Shown here: positions 32,114-42,959 of the stretch, piece after piece
How positions within the stretch are numbered: the stretch's first letter is position 1
Layout of the letters: every line of letters starts with the position of its first letter
Assembly: GCA_958510875.1 (NCBI GenBank)
Contig: OY294067.1
Coordinates: 147,159,743 to 147,223,742, forward strand
Reading direction: 5' to 3'
DNA from: Endomychus coccineus
Taxonomy: Eukaryota; Arthropoda; Insecta; Coleoptera; Endomychidae
DNA length: 64,000 nt
The notes under the pieces: generated by a model
The model's database searches: none
Seen by the model: only the letters and a program-made list of their open reading frames with translations
Told to the model about the DNA's origin: nothing
Translations under genes and position numbers: made by a program

Positions 32114-33116
32114 TATTGTTAATAAATATACGAATTCTCAGTAATCTATAAGTGGAATCTAGAAATAAAGCCTGAAGCCACAAACGCAAAGTATGGGACA
32201 ATGAACCCATGTATAGGAATCCGAAATGACATTACCGCCCTCTGGTGTTTTCTACGCCGAAACAACGAATTGTCACAAAAAATATTATTTACATATAAAG
32301 ATATGTATTACTAGAGTTTTTGGAGTATTTTGGAGTAAGAATTAAAAATTTATTGTACATTCAGTAGCTTGTAAGAATAATATACTTAATAATAAACAAT
32401 AAATGAAACCCGTTTGATAACATTTTTCTGTGCAAAAGAGTAACAAGTTGTATTTCTATTATTTACCTAACTTAACCTAACAAGTTGTATTTCTTTTACT
32501 GTGTTATACACTTATAAACATTTTCAAGCTTCCTCAATTGTCATTTCTTATCCTTTTACAGAACATTTTATTTCTAGTAAAGACTTGGATTTACTATTCT
32601 TCACAACTACACCATCATCAGAGTAAGCCAGCCAATAATTTTTTGTAGAAATAATTTAACCCACTTCGACTACCTCTGTTGTTGAAACTGAGATGAATTT
32701 TTCTATGGCTTTATCTTCACTCGCAATCCCTGTCTGTGTAGTCACTCTTGAACTCTTGCGGATTGAAGTACATATTACTTTTTTGATTCCAATTGTCATT
32801 TTTATTAGAGGCATAAGTGTATATTTTGTAAACTCTGGAACCTGTTATACGATATTTCCTATGACTTTTCCAGAAATCATGATTAAACTACTTTCCTCAC
32901 AGATGAAAATATAATCTCCTTCTAAACTTTGGGTTATACTTTTTCATTTCACACACCTTTAATTTGTCAAGCCAACTGTGCAGATTGCTGGTTGACTGTA
33001 AGCTGAAAATGTTCCTTGTTACTTCTTTGATGTTATCAGTCAATTTTAAAGTAACTTTAACGTTAAAGCTAACTTTAACTAAAGGCGCTTTTAAGGGTTG
33101 ATTATGGAACCGGCCG

Positions 33117-34153
33117 TAAAGTAACTTCAAATATTAAAGTCGACTTTATGTTTTGAAACGGGTTCCATAAACATACTTTAAAGATAAAGTAGGTAGCCTT
33201 TACCGTTGCTTAAAGTTAAAGTCCCGATTTCGGCGCTTTACTACTAAAGTTGTCTTTAAATAGAAACATAACCTGCCTAAACTTTCTAGTTTGTCAATTT
33301 GATCTGAATATTTACGCTAAACTGGATCAAACGAATCGAAATGACTAATTTTGCTTATGATTTAAGTTCAAGCTCGTCCGAGGATGAGGAATTTATAAAC
33401 TTAAGATGATTGAAAGTCTACAGAAGAAGAGAAGATTCCTTAAACAAATATGACGATTTTAATTTTTTTGAAAGATTCAGATTAACGAAACCGACTGTAC
33501 TTTCCCTAATGGAACAAATAGAACATCTAATATCATTTCCTACAAACAGGTGGGCAATTGTTTTATCATACATATGTTTGGATTATTATTAAATGGTATT
33601 GGTACTTATGAACTATTAGTTGTAATTTTGTTTCTCAATCACCAATCTTTCCTTGTTAATTTCATCCAATAGCAATAGTTTCTGCGGTTGTAAAATTAAC
33701 TCCCCTGTTGCACATCTTTTCGATATCCTTCTTTTTATCGCACATTATTGATAATAAATATGCGAATCCTCAGTATTTTATAACGCGAATGAAGCCGTAT
33801 CTAGAAATAAAGCCTGGAGCCACAAGCTGCAAAGTATGGGACAACGAACCAACAAGTATAGAATTCATTGGTTTGGGAAAGCCAAACCACAGAATAAAAG
33901 GTATAACCACCAATATTCTTTGGTCTAACGTCTGCTGGATCTCAAAATCAGCTATTTATAGTATCGCGACATGCAAATATCTGGATTCCAGTACTGCCAA
34001 CCAAAACAAATAATCTTAAAGTCGACTTTAGCTGAAGGAGACATGAGCTCCCGTTATGGAACCCGATTAACTTTAAATAATTTTGAAGTAACTTTTACCT
34101 TAAAGCTTTCTTTAACTGAAGGCGCTTTTAAGGATTCATTATGGAACCGGCTG
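33117..34153. mobile_element. Internally deleted Harbinger derivative abutting the full element
   Basis: From the shared TAA at 33117 the sequence repeats the left end of the full element from its base 22 onward, so the outer TIR is missing. It includes a decayed transposase exon 1 (about 33341-33552, stop after N-L-R) and part of its intron. It then jumps to the start of the Myb-like gene (minus ATG near 33746) and ends with a proper right TIR (CAGCCGGTTCCATAATGA on minus) followed by TAA at 34154-34156. About 1.04 kb, non-autonomous. Confidence 0.75.
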
Positions 34154-34156
34154 TAA

Positions 34157-34455
34157 CTTAACTCAAATCAAACTGAGCACATAATGCGCGTGGTATAACT
34201 CACAGCCACAGTCGTAACGGCGGTCAACAACATCACAAAGGACAAGGCCGTAACAGACAACTAAGAAGAAGCGGCGAATCGTTGCCAAATCTTGGTCGCT
34301 CCGTAAGGGAGTCAATAAAAGGAGGTATACGCAGCGAACGCATTTAATTCCTCTGGTGGTCAACGTGTTGAACTAAGAATATACGGCTATGTACGTATTT
34401 CGTATGTTGGGGTATCACCCAAGCGTCCTGGTCAATTTTCGGCAATGAGTTTTAA
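34157..34455. other. Short unassigned stretch
   Basis: Contains an AATAAA (34315) and moderately GC-rich sequence that could be LTR-like, but no partner copy is present. Confidence 0.35.
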
Positions 34456-36900
34456 TCACGTTTCGGGGCACCCCGACAAAATTTCTATAGGGATACATCC
34501 GAGCGTCTGAGTTTGATTTTTTCTGGTATGATAAGTACGTGAGATTAGATTCAAATTATTAATATTGTGGAATGAGAAGATTAACACAGATTTCATGTAT
34601 AACTGTCTAATATCGCAAAATGTTGTTTCTTCATAGAGTAGCTCAGTAGAAAAGTTCCAATTCTTGTTAAATATCATCTTAAGGATTTTATTTTGTACTC
34701 TGAAGAGTGATTCGAGTGAGTTTTTGACTGCTCCACCCCAGCCTATCATACCATACTGTAATAATGATTGTGTGAGAGAATAGTACAAATTTTTTTTGTT
34801 CATTTATTTTTGGAAATGATTAATTCACCTTAGGTGTGAGACTATTGTTAGACTAATAGTCCAGGCAACTAACAAGGAAAAAAAAATATAGTAAACTAGA
34901 ATTTCAAAATTTTTTTGCATTTTCTTCCTAATACCCCATAGATCAATCATAACTATCAAGACCACGGGGGTCGACCCTTCTACCTCCCCAAAACGGGGTT
35001 TCAACCCCTCAGAGGAGAATTCTTATAAAAACAATCCAAAAGTTCAGAAAATTGATGAATTGAGAGCCGAAAATGACCACCAGTATGTTTTTTGGGTCGC
35101 TGATCACGATTCCGAAGTTAGTTTTCCCAAAAAAATCTCCAGATGGAAAATTCGGGAAATATGAGATTTTCCTGAGACGGTTATGAATAATAAAGTATAA
35201 TTTTGTTGCAAAAATGACATCTAGTAGGTATTTTGGGTTGCTGATCACGATTCTGCTGTTATTTTTCCCAAAAAACTTTCCAGATGGAAAATTCGGAAAA
35301 TTTGAGATTTTCCTGAGACGGTTATGAATCATAAAGTATAACTCCAATACAAAAAATGACCCCTAGTATGTTTTTTGGGTCGTTGATCACGATTCCGCTG
35401 TTATTTTTCCCAAAAAACTCTCCAGATGGAAAATCCCAAAATTTCCCATCTGGAGGGAGTTTTCCGGAAAAACTAACAGCGGAATCATGATCAGCTACCC
35501 AAAAACATACTAGGGGTCTTTTCTGTAACAAAATTATACTTTATTATTCATAACCGTCTCCGAAAAATCTCAAATTTCCCGAATTTTCCATCTGGAGAGA
35601 CTTTTTTGAGAAAAATAACAGCGGAATCGTGATCAACGACCCAAAAAACTACTAGATGTCATTTTTGCAACAAAATTATACTTTATTATTCATAACCGTC
35701 TCAGGAAAATCTAAAATGTCCCGAATTTTCCATCTGGAGAGTTTTTTGGGAAAAATAACATCGGAATCGTGTTCAACGACCCAAAAAACCTAGTAGATGT
35801 CATTTTTGCAACAAATTTATACTTTATTATTCACAAACGTCTCAGGAAAGTCTCAAATTTCCCGAATTTTCCATTTGGAGAGACTTTTTTGAGAAAAATT
35901 ACAGCGGAATCGTGATCAGCGACCCAAAAAATCTACCAGAGGTCATTTTTGCAACAAAATTATAAGTTATATATCATATATAAATTTTCCAAATTTCCCA
36001 TCTGGAGGGAGTTTTCTGAGAAAACTAACTGCGGAATCGTGATCAGCGACCCAAAAAACATACTTGGGGTCATTTTCGGCTCTTAATTCATTAATTTTGG
36101 GCTGTTTTTATAAGAACGCTCCTCTGAGGGGTTGAAACCCCGTTTTGAGGGGTTAGGAAGGTCGACCCCCGAGGTGTTGATAGTCATGAATGATTTATGG
36201 GGTATTAGGAACAAAATGCAGGGAAAAATTTGAAATTCTAGCTTACTATATATTTTTTTCATGGTCTTTTTCCGAGCTTATTGCCTGGACTATAAGATAT
36301 TTACATTTATAAGATATCTTAAATTTATCACAATCACAGTTATCATCCGTTTTTAGACAATTGTTATTATGTAAAATTATTTGTCTAAATCTTGGTGAGT
36401 TATTCTCATATTATGTAAAAGGTATGCATACAGTCTTAGTTAGATCTAATGTTAATAGATTTTCATTGTTGATTTCTGTCAATTTATTCAAACTCATGGT
36501 TTTTATTTATTGCAATTTCTTCCTTTGAAAAATATTACTGTATCATCCGCATAAGACATTATGGTGCAGTTTTCATTTAATAATAGGAAATCATTGATAG
36601 ACACAATGAAATACCGTATTGCGTTCAATTTATTAATTGCGTTATTGGAAAATCTATAGTTTATGTTATGAATTAGGTACTATTTCGATGTTTATTCGGA
36701 GTTCGAAATAGAAGTCTATTATATGAGATGGTTCCACGTTCCAGTCGTCATTCTCCACGGTAACGATTCAATGATTTAAGCTGTCTATCTATCTGAACCA
36801 TTTTATATTTTAGTAATTATCATCAACAGATATTAGTTGACCATGGAAACGTAGATGTGGGTCCTGGTTCTTGAGACTTGTTGATCACTAATTTCGAATT
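34456..36900 (-). mobile_element. LINE reverse-transcriptase relic split by a foldback element
   Basis: Right part (about 36700-36303): decayed RT with S-Y-A-D-D-T-V-I-F-F (catalytic motif) near 36555 and T-V-C-I-P downstream, ending K-Y-L-x-V-Q at the foldback border. Left part (34803-34456, 115 open codons): L-Y-Y-S-L-T-Q-S-L-L-Q-Y-G-M-I-G-W-G-G-A, Q-N-K-I-L-K-M-I-F and L-Y-M-K-S-V-L, the thumb region of CR1/Jockey-type RTs. The two pieces are co-oriented and in order on either side of the 34859-36300 insertion. Confidence 0.65.
34859..36300. mobile_element. 1442-bp foldback-type non-autonomous element
   Basis: GTCCAGGCAA (left) and TTGCCTGGAC (right) form the ends, flanked by TA on both sides. 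The arms stay complementary for hundreds of bases: both hold GGGGTCGACC, a copy of AACCCCTCAGAGGAG and GCCGAAAATGACC. Each arm is built of sub-repeats with TCACGATTCCG(C/A), CCCAAAAAA and CCAGATGGAAAATTC. The arms meet near 35435. It has no coding capacity; open frames at 35009-35531 are repeat translations. Confidence 0.8.
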
Positions 36901-37144
36901 GATGATACATTTTCATTATCTTGCTATAACTGAACTACAATGATAAAACTTTTTTTTTTGGGGGCGAGGTGGTTGAAATCCTTTATGGGCACCTTATGGT
37001 CCTGTAACATCGCTTAAGGTAGTGTGGGAGTCCCTGAGTCCCGAACCTAATCACCTCAGATATAACCACTAAACACTCCACCTCGTGTGGTAGGCTCGAT
37101 CCTGCAACCAGGGCAGTCACGATGACACTTGGGTTTAACAGCCC
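36901..37144. other. Spacer between LINE relic and palindromic element
   Basis: A T-rich tract (36950-36960) followed by mixed sequence. The open minus frame at 36983-37243 crosses into the palindrome and shows no domain. Confidence 0.35.
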
Positions 37145-37443
37145 ATGTAGGTTCGAATCACGGTGTAAGAAGATAGGTGTGTCGACTCTATGGTAATCCG
37201 TCGCACCGAGCGAATCGTACGTCGTTAGTTTCCTGATTTCCACAGGCGCTGCGATCGCCCAATAGAGGGTAAAATGGCGGCCACTGCCCGGTCTATGTTT
37301 ACCTTTGATTCGCCGCCGCCTTTAATTCGCCGCCATTTTACCCTCTAACGATAACAGCGATGCCCGGCAGTACTAACGACACAAGATCCCTATATTCGTG
37401 AGTTGACACACCTTTCTCTTACACCGTGGTTCGAATCTCTGAC
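37145..37443. repeat. ~300-bp imperfect palindrome (MITE-like)
   Basis: Outer arms GGTTCGAATCACGGTGTAAG and its near complement at 37417-37443 face each other. Inner arms AGAGGGTAAAATGGCGGC and GCCGCCATTTTACCCTCT (37263-37347) are a perfect match. Both outer arms contain a GTTCGAATC block that resembles a tRNA B box, but no A box at proper distance was found. GC-rich compared with its surroundings. Confidence 0.65.
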
Positions 37444-38789
37444 ATTTGCATCTCTGACGTTGGATGAAGGAATTTTTATTCGAATGACGTTTTACAAGTC
37501 AGAGTGTAGTACTACGATCAGTACGATCACAACATCTAAACTTCTATAACTATGAGAAGTTCGATTACCTAAGGGGATGATACTTGGGTTGGGAATTCTT
37601 AAATGTAATCTGCGTCCTCCTTATTATGCTCAGAACTTATAAAGTTCTACCATAAATTTTGTTGTTGTAAGTAAAGCATGTGTGGAAATGTGAGGTTATT
37701 CTGAGTATGCTTTGAATAACGTGTTTGTCGTCATTTTAACGTTTCGACATACTTTTGCTTTCAGCATTTTCGTTAGTAGGTAGTTATGTTCTCATCATTC
37801 TAACGTTTCGATCTTTCCGGTTATTTCGGTCACTTTACTCGTTTCGGACGTTCCGATCGTTTCGGTCTTTTCGAATGTTTCTCACGTTTCGCACGATTTT
37901 CAAGTGATTGTAATTCTTTCTGTAAACATTAATTGATACTTGTCAGTATATGAGTCTAACAAATGTGTGAAACGACCCAGCTACTAATGTGTATCAGTTG
38001 TGTAAAAAAATATTATCGAGAGGCAGAGCGCGTTTCGATCAATGTTGAATACATTGTTGTCCCATTTTATACCTTCTTATATGAGCAAATATCAGGAGTA
38101 CTTTTGATAGATAATTTATTCCGTTACATACGAATATACTATATCATATGAGTGTGAAGGGAAGCTCCCTCCAAGTCGTTGTCTAGATATGTTAGACATT
38201 ATATCCACGTCCCGTCACGTGTGTTGACGCATTCAACACAAATACATTCGCAATTTCGCAACTCTAGATATCGCTCTGATTATGATAGATCGTGAAACGA
38301 TTGAACAGTTAAAGAACAATATATATTTTGGAATATCTCAATCCACATTCTATGCCAATCACGATATATTAATTCTGTTGGTTAATGAAGATGGTCTGTT
38401 ATACTGGCCAATTACTCATATACTATGAACTCTGGAACCGAGTGCTATGCCATCTACGATAGCTTTTGAATTTCGCGGTAATAACGATTGTATGTGATAG
38501 TAGTCAATGACTGATGTATACTATCTAACTTATGATATGTGAATTTCGGTGCTTTATACATACAATCTTGGGTTAGAATCCTTTTAGAACAAAGTATGTG
38601 CTGATATGATCATGTTCTATAACCTCGTTTGAATTACACATAAAAATCTTGAGTATAATCCCTACAGTGTGAAACCGCGCATGTTTGGTGTGGATGTGCA
38701 ATGTAAATCAGCATGTGGACGACCAGGAAAGGAACAAAATCTACCAGAATGAATTTTAGAATTTCTTATAGAGATTCATATGCAAAATG
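37444..38789. other. Non-coding stretch, nothing recognised
   Basis: Includes a run of TTTCG(A/G)-type pentamers (37795-37890: several 'TTTCGGnC', 'TTTCGCAC' motifs), otherwise AT-rich unique-looking sequence without supported exons. Confidence 0.45.
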
Positions 38790-40502
38790 CAGTGGCGGCT
38801 CGTGAGTTATGAAAGAGGGTAGACACAAGAAGAAATCGTTAATTTAGCTTAAAATAGTGTCACATGCATCCTTTACAATAACAGCTCCGTTATCTCCAGC
38901 TGTCGTTTCTTGCCTTTTCCTAGCAGGTTCTTCATTATTGTGTTCTTCATTGTCATTGTCAGTAGAATTTCAAATTCGAATAATTTGCTGTTGGAATTGT
39001 TTAATTGCCTTTTGAAGTTGAGCAAGGTCAATCCTGCGCATTTGAGTCTGATTAAATAATATGTAAACATGTGGCTTGATGAAATGAAGCAACCAGTAGA
39101 GAAATTTCGGGGAATTCAAATGTTTGAATAAACCACTTGTTTTACTTATATTAACTGAATCCATCTCATCTTCGTCAATAATTTTGTCTAAACATTCTTT
39201 GAAATATTCTGGTGTTCAAATAATGTGTTCACAGTTCGACTTTCGATAATCCAGCGTGAAGGAACAGCATGGTAATCTACGTTTGACTATTTCATCAACA
39301 ACCTTTCGTTTTGTCGATCGAGAAGAAAAGCTTGAAAATGACTGCAAATTTGCAAAGAAAGTCTTTACTTTTTATTGCACTGAACCGCTCGTTCAATAAT
39401 CAAATTAAATTGAGGGGCGTAACAGTTGATATAATGTGCCTGTGGGAATGTTCTTTTGATAATGGCTTGGACACCATTTGTCTTACCACTCATCAAGGAC
39501 GCCCCATCGTAACTTTGAGCGATTAGTTTTTTGTTATCAGACCCAGAAGGAGAATTTGAAATAGTTTGTAATTTATTCAGCAGTGTTTTTGCTAATACAC
39601 CACTCGGCTTAAAAAGAGACTAAAAGCGATCAACAATTTGTCCATTAAACACGTATCGAATAATAACATGCATTTGCTGATGATTAGGGGAGTCTGTAGT
39701 TTCATCGGCCTCCAAAGCAATGAAATTTGCAGATTTGATTTCTTTTAATATTTCCTGTTTGTAAATTTGCAACATTGCATGTAGCAATTCGTTCAGAATA
39801 GTTTTTGAGACGCCTTTAAACACTTGTGAACCCGAACCTTCCAAATGTATAACAAGCACAGTGTCTGATCCAGCTGCAAAGTTGATTAAGCCTACATAAA
39901 TATCTGGATTTACCAAAGTCAATTCCTCATCATGGTCTCGTAACGCCAATGCAAAGGCACCGCAAAATTTTGTACATATAATTCAATTAATATGAAGATT
40001 CGGTACTACAACTTCGTTGTACTTAATTTAATATCGCAAATATGCACTGTCTAACTGTTCATGTATTTCCACTTCGCCTAGAGCACTAAAATTTATGTAT
40101 ACATTCATTTGAGAAACGGAATTTCCGTGTTTCTTTGCCCTCTCTGCGATATGCTTCAGATCATTCAACCCTTGTTTATTCCACGCACTAACCTCTTTCT
40201 TAAAAATTAGGCACATAAAACAAAATAGTTTATTTGATACTGGAAACGATAGCAGGTTTTTCAGAAGATTTTGCACACAATTAACTTCCATCATTCACTA
40301 TGGTGAAGATAACCGTAGTCAGCCGAATCATACTTGAAATATGTACACTTCAGAACGTTCCCCGGTACATAATTTTGAGCCTTAGAATTGCATGCGTCTG
40401 TTGCCTGACAGAATACGATAATGGACTGAATTACATGCGAATTTCTTTCTGCTCATCTTGGTGGCTGGGTGCCCTTGTGACCTTCAGTACCAGCCGCCAC
40501 TG
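38790..40502 (-). mobile_element. hAT transposon (1713 bp), internally shortened
   Basis: TIRs CAGTGGCGGCTCGTGAG (left) and CAGTGGCGGCTGGTACTG (right, reverse complement) share the first 11 bases. Flanks GCAAAATG (38782-38789) and GTAAAATG (40503-40510) form an 8-bp target duplication with one mismatch, diagnostic of hAT. It encodes a truncated transposase on minus. Confidence 0.85.
38873..40294 (-). pseudogene. hAT (ZMYM1-like, TTF-finger) transposase relic
   Basis: From 40294: V-S-N-K-L-F-C-F-M-C-L-I-F, E-V-S-A-W-N-K-Q-G-L-N-D-L-K-H (TTF-type finger), I-H-E-Q-L-D. From 39949: MALRDHDEEL, V-F-K-G-V-S-K-T, K-E-I-K-S-A-N-F-I-A-L-E-A-D-E-T-T-D-S (catalytic D region; D-E-T-T-D kept), V-I-I-R-Y-V. 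Broken frames then give A-Q-S-Y-D-G-A-S-L-M-S-G and I-N-C-Y-A. 39164-38873 covers I-S-K-T-S-G-L-F-K-H-L-N...L-L-H-F-I-K-P-H-V. The C-terminal hATC dimerisation domain with the final acidic residue is absent, consistent with the short element. Several stops separate the pieces. Confidence 0.8.
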
Positions 40503-40510
40503 GTAAAATG

Positions 40511-42230
40511 GTCGATTTCGAGGACGAACTGTCCTAGCCAATCTACTCACTTCCATCCTTTGAAAATGTACTTCTCTCGTTGAGCATAATTCTTTTTTCT
40601 AGACAAAGTGAGGAAACAGTTCCTATCAAAACCAAGGATTTCTGAATACACTGGAGTCATTGGTAATCTAGGAAGTTTTGTAATTACTCACGAATTTCCT
40701 AAAGAGTAGCGCTCAATGTATTGGAATACTCAAGTAGGAGGCGAGATGAATATAATTTACACAATATATTATTCTTTAATTATAAGAATTATTTTTATTT
40801 TGATCTAATTATTATATCTTATACATTGTATATACAAGATGTTTTGTAGTATTTTGTGAACTGAATAAATATGTATGATATTTATTAATTCGGCCTATAA
40901 GTGCAAAATATATAGATAAACATATTTACAATTGAAATATGTCCGTATTCAAGGAATGCTTTCTCAAAATAATACAACATTTTACGCCCAATTGCAAAGT
41001 ATTTTCAAGATCTTCAAAATAATTTCATGGTCGTTTGTTTCGAGAAAATATAGCATAAGTCTTTGTTCTTGATGTATTTCCTATTCAGAAATATACGATA
41101 ACAGTTTGAAAAATAAATAGTATTTGCCATAAAAAGGGTAATTTCACATGAATTTCAATTTTGTGAGGTTTCAATTTCTGGAATTATTTTGGAGCATACT
41201 AATTGCATGTTGATACAAATTATTCCAATGGATAATGAACTACCAAGAAGACAGAGGCATACCTCCACATATCACAAAATTCAAAATTATTTATCCATCC
41301 ATCCGATTAGTTAAACTTTGCTCTTGATCCCACATGTCCTTTCCAGCGACAATTTTCACGACGTCTTCCGTAGCTGCTATGAGCAGATTCTCTATAATGT
41401 ATTAAACCATTGATTTTTGTTCTTCAGAATGTTGCTTCAAATAATGTTCACTACATTTGCATAATTTTTCATGGTTGCGGGAAAATGTAGCTATATCCCA
41501 AGTCAGCTTCATCTTGTTCTTCAATCACAATATTGACTTCCATTCCTGGATTTCTGAGAAGGCTACAATAATTTCTACCGATACAATTTCCTCAAGCCAC
41601 CAAAGAATACATTTAAGGTAGTGCTCAAGATTGAACATATTTATGAAATAAATTCTCCTTAAAGCTGGAGGTTTTGTGGAAAAGGATGTCTCTAGAGTGA
41701 GGGAAAGGGAAAGATAAGCTACCCAGAAATTTTGTCATCTACAAGTGGGAGATTTCGATCTGTAAATTCATTCTCTTCCCAGTTTTCGTTATTATCATAC
41801 AAGATTCAGATAGAAAACTGCCTAGAAACCTTTATATTCAGTGAGCAGCGTCGATAGCTTTGAAATATCATTTATTAGTTGAGAGTGAAAGACAGCCGCC
41901 CTTCGTAGAATATTGTAAGCTCGTGAGACTGTCATGGGCTAGATAATTCCTCGTCTTTTAAACGTTTTATTGTGTATTTGGTGAGATGTACATTACAAAG
42001 ATCTAATACTATATTGTTAGAATTCATTTTTAGGATAGTTAAAGGAATGTTTTTTTGTCAGTAGAAAAATATGCGACGATGGTATATTGGCGATATTTAT
42101 AGGAAAAATGGCCCTGAAAACGATGAGGGTATTCGACAGTTTTTGAACCGCGAGCTTTATTGTTATGCACAATGTTTAATTTTAACAAGTTAAGGGTTTT
42201 AATGGAAAATTGTTATCTCTGCAATAACAA
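40511..42230. other. AT-rich non-coding stretch
   Basis: No TE terminus or domain that I can defend. Confidence 0.45.
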
Positions 42231-42235
42231 TATTT

Positions 42236-42563
42236 TGGTGGTTTTTGATTATATGAGGTTGGGATATCTGCGTGGACACCGCAGAATAAAAGATGACGTT
42301 GTGGTAAGGTGGTTTATTCACTGATACACAATAAGAAACATCACTAAGTCAATAGTACCCGTGACAGGATTGTACCATGTCGTTCTCGGTAGAATATCGA
42401 GACATCTATATCTATCAATGTAAGTGTTACCTGAAAGGTAACGTTCGCCCCTCTTGTCACGGGTGACGTACTGCTTAGTGTATCAATAATAATTGTTCTA
42501 AATAATATATACATATTCAGCATGAATATAATAACTTAAATATCATGCTATATTTTCCCTACA
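42236..42563 (-). repeat. 3' LTR of the young Gypsy
   Basis: On minus it starts TGTAGGGAAAATATAGC, right after the purine tract, and ends ...AACCACCA. It holds an extensive nested inverted-repeat structure at 42323-42484. Confidence 0.9.
42323..42484. repeat. Branched stem-loop (cloverleaf-like) within the LTR; same at 48771-48932
   Basis: Outer pairs GATACAC/GTGTATC, CACTAAG/CTTAGTG and ACCCGTGACA/TGTCACGGGT enclose two hairpins: ATGTC-CTCG-loop-CGAG-GACAT and GTTACC-TGAAA-GGTAAC. Either DNA strand or its RNA could fold this way. The only LTR difference (42437 G versus A) falls in the last hairpin. Confidence 0.75.
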
Positions 42564-42575
42564 CCTTCCCTGCAG
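42564..42575 (-). promoter_or_regulatory. Polypurine tract of the young Gypsy
   Basis: Minus strand CTGCAGGGAAGG immediately precedes the TGTAGGG start of the 3' LTR, the expected plus-strand primer position. Confidence 0.75.
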
Positions 42576-42959
42576 AGAAAAGAATTTATTTGCTATGTCT
42601 AAAGTGAATAAATTCGTCAAAACAACAATAACACTCCTATCATAAATTTGGATTCTAAAATCTTTCTTTTCTCTCCAGCATCGGTGCTAATATGAGTAAG
42701 TGTAATACGATACATAATACCAATAAATATAATAATTTACAAATTCTTATAATAAAATGAAATATTTGATGTCGATTGTTTTTTTTTTCAAGGTAAGCTC
42801 TATAATATAGTAAACATAAAATAAGTGTCAAGTTCACAGCTACTTATAAAAACATCAATGCTCTACTAAAATTATGTAATTCAAGGTTGTTGCGATGCAT
42901 TCTCGAACACATCCCGTTTTGTGCATAGTTCAGCATTTTTGAATTAAATCGTCGCGCAC

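Larger units (their letters stand above)
29309..33116. mobile_element. Complete PIF/Harbinger transposon (3808 bp) with TIRs and TAA target duplication
   Basis: Left end CAGCCGGTTCCATAAT and right end (reverse complement) CGGCCGGTTCCATAAT form the TIRs. They are flanked by TAA at 29306-29308 and 33117-33119, the 3-bp TA-centred duplication typical of the superfamily. Sub-terminal GGTTCCATA copies lie about 60 bp in on the left. Inside are two convergent genes: a DDE transposase (+) and a Myb/SANT-like protein (-). Confidence 0.85.

Noticed and set aside
32693..33130. Hydrophobic plus-strand frame and opposing minus frame near the Harbinger right end
   Set aside because: No family resemblance; lies between the Myb-like gene and the TIR, where non-coding sequence is expected.
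35009..35531. Two overlapping minus-strand frames of 112 and 69 codons
   Set aside because: They translate the sub-repeats of the foldback element in periodic fashion and show no domain.
36983..37243. 86-codon minus frame
   Set aside because: Runs into the palindromic element, no recognisable motif.
37140..37443. tRNA gene suggested by GTTCGAATC
   Set aside because: No A box, no cloverleaf and no acceptor stem at the required spacing; the motif lies in palindromic arms.
41290..41525. Minus-strand frame with a F-S-R-N-H...E-H-Y-L-K-Q-H-S-E-E-Q pattern faintly like a ferritin helix
   Set aside because: Only a short stretch fits, the downstream part does not follow any ferritin and a stop interrupts; not enough to call a gene or pseudogene.
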